Shown here piece by piece: positions 1-8,180 of a stretch of 11,593 nucleotides of DNA. Each line of letters starts with the position of its first letter. The stretch's first letter is position 1. Below the pieces are notes generated by a model. That model was not told where the DNA came from. It searched no databases and saw only the letters and a program-made list of their open reading frames with translations. Origin of the DNA: Zygnema cylindricum (Eukaryota; Streptophyta; Zygnematophyceae; Zygnematales; Zygnemataceae); NCBI GenBank assembly GCA_037447655.1, contig JBBHKE010002630.1, forward strand, positions 1 to 11,593. The letters run 5' to 3'. Made by a program: the position numbers and the translations under genes.

Positions 1-471
1 AATTTAATTGTCTAAGCGTTACATTGAACTTAGACGCAATGTGAAACGAAACCTCTGGAAACTGAAGTACTATAAGTCTCGTACGGAAATATGATAACGC
101 ACGAAACAAATTAACTTTTATAATAAAACGAACCGCGTAAAAATATCATTGAAATTAAATGAAAAAAAATGCGTGTCGTCACACGCGACGAAATTGAGCC
201 ACACTATCTATGAATCAACATTCTTACATTGACAGCGAAATGTTAGGGTATTGGGCGAATCAGCAATAGAATAATATCGATAAGATAGGCTATTCGGCGA
301 ATCATTTGTAATTTCGGCAAATGATATTTTTACGCCTGTTCGTTTTATTATAAAATTTTAATTCGTTTTGTGCGTTAAAAAATTTCCGTACGAGACTTAT
401 AGTACTTCAATTTCAAGAGGTTTCGTTTCACTTTGCGTCTAAGTTCAATGTAACGCTTAGACAATTAAATT
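1..471. repeat. Long foldback (hairpin) element with ~150-bp inverted arms
   Basis: Bases 1-150 are the reverse complement of bases 320-471, with roughly ten mismatches plus one indel by eye. The outermost 39 bp (1-39 against 433-471) match perfectly. The spacer of about 170 bp (151-319) has no ORF and carries a short internal palindrome around 172-190. The structure fits a foldback-type MITE or an inverted pair of a short repeat. Because the left arm starts exactly at window base 1, the true terminus and any target-site duplication cannot be seen. No coding capacity is evident. Confidence 0.85.
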
Positions 472-1206
472 TCAATTTTGCGGCTAAGTGCTCTCACCGT
501 GGAGCTCGCATAACGACAAAAAGTGACTGTCTGCAACCATTTTATTTACACGTGGTCGCCGCAGTTTTGTTACCGTAAACGCTTGCCAGCCGTGTGAATT
601 GCTAATTTTATTATGACGGTCGACGTTCGCAAGCGCGACAAAATTTTAAGCGGTTGAAACAATATTATGAAAGTCAAATATGTCCAACCGATTGACCGTC
701 AAGTTTATACTCAACGGTACTTTATTTGTATGAATAGGTACTTCAAACGTACGTTTTTTGACAAAATGACGTAAGTGACTGTGCGCAACCAAAACAGTCA
801 CTGTCATGATCAATTCCCATAAAAAATATATTGATTTGAAACCCCAAAAGTTAAAGGTACAGAGTGACAAATCTCATGATCGATGACGTACGTCCGTAAC
901 GACAGATTTGATTCGAAAACAAAAATGCAATCAGTTCCGCGGTCGGGACGAAAATGTTAAGCGTTCCTCTAGAAAAGCCAAGAGTTTTTTGTGACGCTGT
1001 CGTGGATACCGTCCACCATGTATCGCTATTAGTGTTAAAGTTCTTTTCGTCGCGTACAATAACTTTTCTCCGTAAACATGTGTCGGATTGTGGATCTGAC
1101 GGTTACGATTGAAAGGTAAGATTCTCAGCTTCTTAATGGCGGTTTCAAATTGAAAATCGGATAGGTGTAAAGAAAAGACGTTTTAAGTGTTAGAAAAAAA
1201 AAACAC
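472..1206. other. Non-coding, AT-rich stretch without recognised gene
   Basis: No ORF here resembles a known protein; the longest, about 74 codons on the minus strand at 646-870, shows no domain-like pattern. A 19-bp direct repeat with one mismatch occurs at 520-538 and 773-791 (core AAGTGACTGT then GCAACCA). The stretch could be intergenic DNA or an old, unrecognised repeat. I see no tRNA, splice-framed exon or promoter worth calling. Confidence 0.6.
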
Positions 1207-1209
1207 TAA
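1207..1209. repeat. Target-site duplication TAA, left of Harbinger-like element
   Basis: TAA directly precedes the left terminal inverted repeat and recurs directly after the right one at 10500-10502. Three bases alone is weak, but the match sits exactly at both ends of a 16-bp perfect inverted repeat. Confidence 0.6.
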
Positions 1210-1225
1210 GGGCACTTTCCCATGT

Positions 1226-1927
1226 GCTAAAGTTACAGTTATTTTATGTCGTTTTCCTCTATAAATTTGTAAAAAAACGCGAAACTCCGCAGCCGTACGG
1301 AAAAACTGAAATAACCACCGTACAAGTTGCGTTATCTTAAAACTATGTATGCACTACAGTTTGTTGTCTAGCGCGATGCAGTTTGTCGTGTATCGCGTTT
1401 TGCCCCACTATCGCGTCTTTCAGGCTCTCCTTCAAACTATATATAAAATCACCTCACGAGGTGATTTTAAATAAAGTTCCATGAGGTGAGCGAATGGGCA
1501 AATGTTGTCGCACGTCTCGGAAGTTTTTGACAATTTTTGTGCGCGGAGTATAAATAAAAAAACCCACTGCACGCTTTCAGCCTGTGCGTGACTTTTTTTC
1601 GGGCGTTTTTTTCCGTACAAGGGCTGTGGAGGGGTCTAGACCTACGGAAGCCATTTCGCAAAAGCGAAGTTTGTGAAAGCGCCTCCCTCTCTCTCCCTCT
1701 CCCACTACCGCGTCTATCTTACAATTCTTGTAATGAAAAACGTAAAAAATGGTACCAAATGAAATATCATTAAAACCAATTTCTTTTTACTATCTTTGGG
1801 CATATTTTGATGGCAAGTAGAGTGAGAAAGTACAATAAAACACAATCGGGAAACCATGGCGGAAAGTTTTAGAATTTGTGATGTCGGCGCTGTCATAGTT
1901 GAGCGTGACGTCATAATGTCACAAACC
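1226..1927. other. Left internal part of the Harbinger-like element, non-coding
   Basis: No recognisable protein is encoded. It contains a perfect hairpin (1444-1469) and a pyrimidine-rich CT tract at about 1682-1703. A near-repeat of the motif CCACTAYCGCGTCTWTC starts at about 1404 and again at about 1702. A TATAAATA string lies near 1549 but leads into no open reading frame of note. Confidence 0.5.
1444..1469. repeat. Perfect 11-bp stem hairpin with CACG loop
   Basis: The arm TAAAATCACCT (1444-1454) pairs perfectly with AGGTGATTTTA (1459-1469) across the 4-base loop CACG. A related half-motif, ATGAGGTGAG, follows at about 1481. A transcript would form a compact stem-loop, and in DNA it could form a cruciform. 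No function is implied by context. Confidence 0.75.
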
Positions 1928-1932
1928 CTAAA
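1928..1932. repeat. Target-site duplication CTAAA, left of old solo LTR
   Basis: CTAAA sits immediately before the LTR start TGTTGAAA and recurs immediately after the LTR end TTTCA at 10214-10218. Five bases is the usual duplication length for LTR retrotransposons. Confidence 0.82.
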
Positions 1933-2040
1933 TGTTGAAATTTAAGTATTTTTTGGTCTGTATTAGGATAAAAAAGAGCAAAGACAATCTGCCTCTAAAG
2001 CCCCCACACTTGTAGTAGTCATCGAAGGCTGGATAGGGAG

Positions 2041-2045
2041 CTAGA
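2041..2045. repeat. Target-site duplication CTAGA, left of copia element
   Basis: CTAGA precedes the LTR boundary TGAAACTC and is repeated after the far LTR end at 9228-9232. The two old-LTR halves become continuous when one copy is dropped, which confirms the junction. Confidence 0.95.
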
Positions 2046-3091
2046 TGAAACTCTGAGACCTCCATAAGTCCTCAGAGTGGACAGCTTCCAAGAAGCCTCT
2101 AGGATAATCCTGACCCCTTTGTGTTTAAGCAAAAATAACTGCCACCCTGGCAGACAAAAACTCTGACCACCTTCACCCCTGTGAAGGCAAGACTCCCCTG
2201 AGTCGATAGCAAAAAGAATCTCTGAATTTGCTCCCTTGAGCAGTAAGTTATGGAGGGTCAAAGTTGACCTTTTGTACAGAAGCTCTCTGGGAGAGAGGGT
2301 CATATCTTCTAATTTTTCTAAGTCCTATCTCTCTCACAGACTCTATCTACTGATGTACGGAACCAATCAGAATACAGTTCCGTACGCAAAAGTACAGCTG
2401 CCGGTGTACTTTATGTTCGGACATTGTACGACATGGCCTAATTGTCCACACGTGGAATATCCGGATTCGCTCCTTTAATCCTCGGAGATGCCGCGCTCCA
2501 ATGTTACATCGCCACATATCATCCGATGTGGCGATGCCCACAAACCGTTGAATTCTCCTTCCGCGATCTCGGCGCTAATTCCGACCGTCCGATTAAACTC
2601 GCATTTGATCGTAGCCGTAATAAATACATGCGCGGTATTTGTTTCGCTTACGAAATCAATGCGCGGTATTGATTTCTTATCCGTACTGCAATTCGTACTT
2701 TTACACTACCATATCTATGTATCCCGTTAACAGTTATAGTTAGATGATTTATCCTACGTGTATATGTTTAAATAATTATCGTACTATATACTACGTAAGA
2801 CCACTTCTAGACTTAACGGCTAAGGCTACCGGCTATATTCTCTAACGGCCGGCAGGTACCAAGATCAAATCCTGTCGCCGGCACATACCTTTTAGTAATT
2901 AATCCCTTTACTAATATAAATTTCCCGTAAACCTCAGGATAGCCTAGGTAGCCATGGCTCTAGCTTCCTCTCCAATTTCTCAGTGACTGCGACAAGTTTG
3001 AGAGTTGGAGAGAGAAGTTAGAGGTAGACTGCCTCGGCTTCTTTATTTCTATTCAGACCTAAAAATTACTTAAAAACCATTAATTTCTACA
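2046..3091 (-). repeat. 3' LTR of the copia element (1046 bp)
   Basis: Direct repeat of 8181-9227, starting TGAAACTC and ending TTCTACA on the plus strand, so on the element's strand it opens TGTAGAA and closes TTTCA (TG...CA ends). Over 1 kb is long for copia-type LTRs. Internal structure includes an inverted repeat GTACGGAAC/GTTCCGTAC (2355-2363, 2377-2385), a 10-bp inverted repeat ATCGCCACAT/ATGTGGCGAT (2508-2517, 2526-2535), a 31-bp spaced direct repeat of ATGCGCGGTATT (2628, 2659) and a tRNA-like block on the opposite strand (about 2811-2893). Promoter and polyadenylation sites could not be fixed with confidence. Confidence 0.96.
2811..2893 (+). other. tRNA-like / Pol III-like block antisense within the 3' LTR
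   Basis: On the plus strand, opposite to the element, CGGCTAAGGC (2818-2827) resembles a tRNA D-arm/A-box. It is followed about 30 bases later by AAGATCAAATCCTG, in B-box position (consensus GGTTCRANTCC). In the other LTR this reads CAGGATCAAATCCTG, a 5-bp T-arm-like stem. Then come CGCCGGCA, like an acceptor 3' strand, and a TTTT run at 2890-2893 that could end Pol III transcription. No complete cloverleaf could be drawn, so it is not called a tRNA gene. It may be a tRNA-derived relic captured by the LTR. Confidence 0.35.
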
Positions 3092-3104
3092 CTCCTCTTA
3101 TTTT
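3092..3104 (-). promoter_or_regulatory. Polypurine tract (plus-strand DNA primer)
   Basis: On the minus strand AAAATAAGAGGAG lies directly against the start of the 3' LTR (TGTAGAA) and directly after the RNase H stop codon. Position and purine-only content are those of the retroelement PPT that primes second-strand DNA synthesis. Confidence 0.9.
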
Positions 3105-4374
3105 CTAGTCAATCTTTAATTTCAGACCACACTTCTCCCTGCAGAAAATTAGCTTAAGGGAAGGCACAGGTTTGGTCATCATATCTGCTACCATCTCACT
3201 ATCTGGTCGGTACTCTAAACTGATTATTTTATTTTCTACTTTCTCTCTAACAAAGCCGAGTCTAATGTCCATATGTTTGGCTTTAAAATGATGTTTAGGA
3301 TTCGCAGAAATAGCAATTGCTGCCTGATTATCACAAAATATTTTCTGCACACCACTCTTAAGATGACCAAGTTCACCAAGTAAAGACTTGACCCACATCA
3401 ATTCTTTTACAGCAGAGCAAGAGGCCATATACTCAGCCTCCATGGTGGACTGAGCAATAACCTTTTGCTGTTTGCTACTCCAACATCAAGCCCCATCACC
3501 CACATATAATACATATCCAGAAGTTCATCTCCTCATCGGAGCATCACCAAAACAAGCATCACTCCAAGTAGTGATGTCAGTATTCTCCCCACCCAAATGC
3601 AACCATAGATCCCTAGTTCCTATCAAGTATCTAAGAACTCTCTTAGCTGCCTCCCAATCCCTCTTAGTGGGAGCATTTAGACTTCTACTCAGCACTCCTA
3701 CAGCTGCAGCTAAATCCGGCCGGGTACAATTCATAAAATATATTAGACTTCCCACTACTTGCCTGTAAGGAATAGTCTGCATGAACTTCTGTTCTTCAGG
3801 AGATAATTCCTCGTCTAAGACTATGACTCCTTCTTCCTCACTCCCCTCAGTTCCCTTCTTCAATTCCATTGGAGTTGTACAACTATTAGCTTTATCCATT
3901 TGAAATTTTTCAAGCATGTTCCCTATTGCTTCTTTTTGAGTCAATCTTATAATTTTTCTTTTTCGGTCTCTCTCTACTTGAATTCCCAAAATATATTTTA
4001 CTTCCCCCATATCCTTCATTTCAAATCTCCCCTTAAGATCGGTTTTCAGTTGATTAATTTTTTCCATTGATTTACTTAAAACAAGCAAATCATCAACATA
4101 AATTGCAATAAATATAAAACCTTCCTCATCTTCGAAAACATAGATTGAGTGATCTGAGCTGATCCGGATATATCCAAAACCGGTAAGAAACTCATCAAGC
4201 TTCTTATTCCACTGTCGAGGCGCCTGTTTCAAACCATAAAGAGATTTAATCAGCCGACATACCTTACTCTCCTCTCCTTCTTCCACAAACCCTTCGGGTT
4301 GTCGCATGAAGATCTCCTCTTCCAATTCTCCATGCAAAAAGGCTGTTTTGATGTCCATCTGGTGCACTTCCATG
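3105..4374 (-). pseudogene. pol: copia pol, C-terminal half: reverse transcriptase palm and RNase H
   Basis: This part encodes the catalytic core of an RVT_2 reverse transcriptase, then RNase H. The first catalytic aspartate is in HQMDIKTAF (codon at 4353-4355) and the YVDD box is at 4089-4100. Other family landmarks are YGLKQAPRQW, CTRPDLAAAV and KRVLRYLIGT. RNase H acidic residues are visible in WSDACFGD, MEAEYMA, CDNQAAIAI and KHMDIRLG, so the active site is complete on paper. Two in-frame TGA codons interrupt RNase H, at 3525-3527 and 3486-3488; reading continues in the same frame on both sides. The end is a TAG at 3105-3107, abutting the polypurine tract. Upstream it is cut from the rest of pol by the LTR-like insertion at 4380-5114. 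Confidence 0.95.
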
Positions 4375-4379
4375 TCTTC
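4375..4379. repeat. Target-site duplication TCTTC, left of RT insertion
   Basis: TCTTC directly precedes the TGTTGTT terminus and is repeated after AACAACA at 5115-5119. Reading frame continuity across the site supports the assignment. Confidence 0.88.
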
Positions 4380-5114
4380 TGTTGTTCTGAGACAAGTGCT
4401 GGTACTGAAGATGAAGAAGATACAGCAGTAGTCATCGTAGAACAAATCAAGAGAGGAAGCTTCCACAAATACCGATGGCTGAACAGAAACTTTGACAGAC
4501 TATAACTTTCAGAAAAATGATGCAAACGTCCTGAAAATTTTCAACAATGTAGATAAAATAAAAAGGAACACACACACAAAATTTGAATCAATTCCGCTCA
4601 CAAATTTGTGAGATATGTAGAAATGAAATTACATAAAACTGAGTGTACAGTTTTCATATCATTTGTTCCTAAAAATCAAATTCACTAAGTCCTACTTTTA
4701 TACACCGAAACTACACTAAGCTGTACGGAGGCATTCCAGCAGTACATCTTATATTCTATCACAAATATTTACACCGAAGTTTAGACAACGTAAAGTGATA
4801 ATGATCTAGTCACGCCTCGTCACTATTTGTTGGCGGCGGCTGTCAGCGGTCCGATTAGAGGATTTGGCACCGTAGAATTGACTTCACGAAGTCCAATGGT
4901 CCTGCCGAATTTCCGTACGTCCACGGAGGACATACTCACGCATTCTCCCAAGTGACGACACGTGTCCCAAGTGTGAATGAACCGTGAACTCCCAACTTCA
5001 CTGTCACACTAATTTCGGTAAGTACTGAACCGAAACCAAAAATAGCTTAAGTCCCGAACAGCTCTCTCTCACAGCTGAGGCATAAAGAGGACTAAAGATT
5101 TCTAAAAAACAACA
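4380..5114. mobile_element. 735-bp solo LTR-like insertion inside reverse transcriptase
   Basis: The insertion begins TGTTGTT and ends AACAACA (TG...CA with 7-bp inverted termini) and is flanked by TCTTC on both sides (4375-4379 and 5115-5119). Dropping it with one TCTTC rejoins the reverse transcriptase reading frame exactly at a conserved part of the domain, so the ends are well fixed. No protein is encoded. A TATAAAAG string on the minus strand (4695-4702) is a possible promoter and would suggest minus orientation, but orientation is uncertain. It does not obviously match the copia LTRs here. A TG..CA terminus, 5-bp TSD and this length fit a solo LTR; a non-autonomous DNA element is the alternative. 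Confidence 0.85.
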
Positions 5115-5119
5115 TCTTC
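5115..5119. repeat. Target-site duplication TCTTC, right of RT insertion
   Basis: Partner of 4375-4379, directly after the AACAACA terminus. Confidence 0.88.
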
Positions 5120-6511
5120 CGTTGCTGCCAGGCTGAGAAGTATGCGGACGGAGGGAAATCTGACCACCGGGGCAAAGGTTTCCTCGTAGTCAATTCCCTC
5201 CTTTTGTGTAAATCCCTTTGCCACTAGTCGGGCCTTGTAGCGCTCGATTGTGTTATCTGGGTTCAGTTTTAATTTGAAAACCCACTTACAACGGATTGGT
5301 TTTCGGTTAGGTGGACAATCCACCAGCTCCCAAGTATCGGCTGCCATAATTGAGGCCATCTCTTCATTAATGGCTGTCTTCCACCGATTTCTTTCTGGAC
5401 AAGTCATCGCCTCTCCATAAGTTTGAGGTTCATCTTGATGAGATAGTTTTGTTACCTTGTTATTAACCTGTTTTTCTTGCAGTATTTTACTACTTCTCCT
5501 TCCCCCCTCAAAATCTGAGGCCGGAATAGATGGTTCTCGTGGATTCTTTCGAACAAACTCGGTTTCTCCCCTATCCCTTGATTCCGAATCAATTTCTACC
5601 ACGTCTTCCGCTTCGGGTAGAGTTGTCACTGGAGTTTCCACAGCCGAGTCCTTTTCAGTTTGATTTGTACCTGCAAGAATGTCATCGTCTCTAAAACCTG
5701 GATAGTTAGGAAGCTTAAAGTCATCAGAATTTTCTGACTCAAATCTGATTTTTACTGACTTTGTATATTTGAAAGGATCCACAGACTTTCCTTTATCCAT
5801 AACTACTAGATGCTTTACTAAGATTATATCTTCTCTTTTTAGATCATAAACTCTATATCCTTTAACATCCTCATCATATCCTAATAAGTATCTCGGTTTT
5901 CCTTTAGGATCTAGCTTCCAATTAGACCGATCTGTATCTAGACTGAATACTTGATTGCCGAAAACCTTTAAATGAGATAAGTCTGGTTTCCGGCCTGTCC
6001 ATCTCTCATAAGGTGTTTGATCTTTTATAGCTGAAGTAAGAACTCTATTTTTGAGGTAATTAGCACAGTTCATTGCTTCTGCCCAAAACCTTTTTCTTAT
6101 CTTCTTATCCGACAACATACTTCTAGCACTATCACTTAGTGTTCTATTTAACCTTTCAGCTACCCCATTCTGTTCCGGATTTTCTGGAACTGTCTTTTGG
6201 TGTTGAACCCCATCTTCCCTCAAAAAATCCTCAAACTGGTTAGAAGTATACTCTCCACCATTGTCACTCCTTACTCTCTTGATTGGAGTTTCATGGAGTT
6301 TTTCGCTCCATGCTTTATATTGTCTAAAACAATCCTCAGTTTCTGACTTGTTTTTCAAAAAATACACCCGGGAATACCGAGACCAATCATCAGTTATAGT
6401 CATCATAAATCTCTTCCCCCCCGGTGAGGGCACTCTAGCCGGTCCCCAAATATCTGTGTGTACTAGATCTAGAAGTTTTTCTCCCTTCTAGGTGGCTGTT
6501 TTAGGAAAGGG
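5115..6511 (-). pseudogene. pol: copia pol, middle: integrase core and start of reverse transcriptase
   Basis: The integrase catalytic triad is intact: first Asp in VHTDIWGP (6452-6454), second in RSDNGGEY, and Glu in [10 protein letters not shown], with exactly 35 residues between the last two (D-D-35-E). Integrase would insert element cDNA into the host genome. The C-terminal part shows the copia pattern LKVFGNQVF, then [16 protein letters not shown], followed by a low-complexity acidic linker. Reverse transcriptase begins near [20 protein letters not shown] and includes [12 protein letters not shown] and [14 protein letters not shown] at 6488-6490 interrupts the stretch just before the first catalytic Asp. 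At the other end the frame runs into the LTR-like insertion, which supplies an artificial stop at 5102-5104. Confidence 0.96.
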
Positions 6512-7276
6512 TTATCTGTGTGCTTTACCTTGAGCACACCCACTACAATCACTTATATCATCACTCTCACTGAACTGAATCCCTTCCACCACTCCCATAT
6601 TTTTAATCTCTGTTAGCTTATCTAGATTCACATGCCCATGCCTCTTATGCCACATCATAATATCATGAACACCAGCATAATAAAGTTTCTTTGTTTCATT
6701 ACTTAAGATCAGCCTAAACATCCCATGGCTACCTTTCTCAGCAATGAAATAGACATCCTCCTCTAAACTAGCAGTAAAGACTCCTTCCCTAATGCTTGTG
6801 AAAAAACCCTTATCATCTAATACAGATGTAGAGATAAGGTTTTTGTTCAGCTCCGGAATAAACAATACATCGGAGAATGTTAATATGGATGTCTTTCCTT
6901 CTACTAACACTTTCAGATCGACCGATCCTACAAGAGTAGTGGTGACTATCCTCCCATCCCCGTACTCTATCTCTACGGTGGGAATCTTTTTTATCTTAGT
7001 GAACAGGTGCCTATCCTTACACATGTGCATTGAGGCACCTGAATCTATAATCCAACCTGCTTCACCTTTCAATCCACCGTAAGCACATTTCTGCCTTCGT
7101 GGAATTTCAACCTCAATTTTCGCCTCTAACTCCTCATTTAAAAGGAGCTCATCGTCCTCGTCCTCGGATTCCTCCTCAGATACATGTGTGACAAGGTCCT
7201 TTTTCTTTCCTCTCGGGGTACCACTGGTCTGCCCCTCCTTTAACCGAAGCTCGGTTACCTTAGTGCACTCTGTCAT
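6512..7276 (-). pseudogene. pol: copia pol, N-terminal part: aspartic protease and integrase HHCC zinc finger
   Basis: Counting residues from the Met at 7276, an acidic linker rich in Glu/Asp (about residues 33-55) is followed by the retropepsin active-site motif WIIDSGASMHM, with Asp at residue 78. The gag_pre-integrs region then carries the HHCC finger: WHKRHGH (His 210 and 215) and CSGCAQGK (Cys 244 and 247). The frame is continuous with the gag zinc knuckle upstream and with integrase downstream, as expected for the single Gag-Pol polyprotein of copia elements. An in-frame TAA at 6512-6514, right after CAQGKAHR, truncates it; the same frame resumes past it and past a second stop at 6488. 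The Met at 7276 lies inside the CCHC knuckle and is not a real start. Confidence 0.93.
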
Positions 7277-7344
7277 ATAGTGCCCCAGTTTCTTACAAAA
7301 ATGACATAAACATTTGGGAGCCCTTGGTTCGAACTCGTCAACCT

Positions 7345-7351
7345 GTTTTTT
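7345..7351 (-). other. Candidate -1 slippery heptamer A AAA AAC in gag
   Basis: On the minus strand, codons AGA AAA AAC form the heptamer A_AAA_AAC in the zero frame. A one-base backward slip enters exactly the frame of the CCHC knuckle and the whole protease/integrase ORF. A simple loss of one A in a poly-A run gives the same appearance, and since this gag carries other lesions that is the more economical explanation. Confidence 0.3.
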
Positions 7352-8167
7352 CTGCTCCCTTCTTTATAGTTTCCGACTAGTTTCCGGGAATCCTTGTTCC
7401 TCCAATCGGTCGCTGTTGCCAAGGCTTGGCCACTCTTTCCTCCCTTTCGGATCTCAGTCGTATTATTTGAACGAGAATCATCCCTACCACTGAGTTCTAT
7501 ATCCACCTTGAGTCCGGCAAGTCTTTCACACAGTTGACTATGTTCTCGAACTCATCAGGTAACTTCATCAGTAAACAGTTAACCTTTTTTTTTCACTAAA
7601 AACTTTTCCCGCACTCTCTAGCTCCATGAAGAGTGTAGCAAGCTCATTGCAAAAATCCAACATTTTTCCCCCTTTGTATACATACTCATTAACTTTCTGA
7701 TCAGCCAACTGTTATTGCTGAATCGTACCACTTCGGTACATCTCTATGGGAGCCATCCAAAGATCGGATGCCCTTTCTACCTGCAAATGAGGTTATGCAA
7801 GTCCTTGAGTGAGATGGCGTAGGATGAAGTGCTTTGCCGCCATATTGTTGAAGTCCCAGGTTTCAGTATCATTCTCCTCGTTCCTCGGAATAGGTGACAT
7901 GAATGCTAAACTAGTTGCTATTGGTGTGGTCGCCTCCTTCTCCTTTCCTTTGTCCACCACCTCTCCTTCCTTTGTTTCCTCCGTTGAAGGTGAATCCTCT
8001 TTCCTGGTGAATCTGCTTCCTATAAATCCTGGAGGAATTCCAAGACTTGATGGACGCCCCCATCGTCCACTCACTATCCCCCAAAACCTTTTTTCGCATA
8101 GAGCTCCTATCATCATACTTTCCCAGTATATGAAGCCAGTTCCATTAAAGATTGGTACCCTAGAGGG

Positions 8168-8180
8168 TGGGCCCATAACC
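8168..8180 (-). promoter_or_regulatory. Primer-binding site for initiator tRNA-Met (anticodon-region type)
   Basis: The plus strand TGGGCCCATAACC matches 13 bases of the anticodon stem-loop of eukaryotic initiator tRNA-Met, so the element RNA (GGTTATGGGCCCA) is complementary to it. It abuts the 5' LTR with no gap. Drosophila copia is known to prime with a half-molecule of tRNA-iMet cut in the anticodon loop, and this is the same arrangement. The complement of the CAU anticodon is an ATG (8174-8176), in frame with gag. Confidence 0.93.

Noticed and set aside
646-870. Small minus-strand ORF with hydrophobic stretch
   Set aside because: 74 codons in AT-rich DNA, with no start context, homology or conserved neighbour to support a gene.
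2019-2303. Minus-strand ORF in the U5 part of the LTR (94 codons), also 8160-8396 in the other LTR
   Set aside because: It is a different frame from gag and its ends differ because they run into unrelated flanks. There is no recognisable protein. A leader uORF is conceivable but unsupported.
2442-2730. Two overlapping plus-strand ORFs (76 and 80 codons) in the LTR, present again at 8577-8865
   Set aside because: Their presence in both LTRs simply reflects LTR duplication. They are antisense to the element, have no domain-like features and overlap each other in two frames.
2811-2893. A genuine tRNA gene in the LTR
   Set aside because: A- and B-box-like strings and a TTTT run are present, but I could not draw a complete acceptor, D and anticodon stem set, so only a tRNA-like block is reported.
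4299-4505. ORFs crossing the left edge of the RT insertion (plus 4299-4505, minus 4250-4525)
   Set aside because: They are shadows spanning the insertion junction in wrong frames; the real pol frame is identified by the YVDD and flanking motifs.
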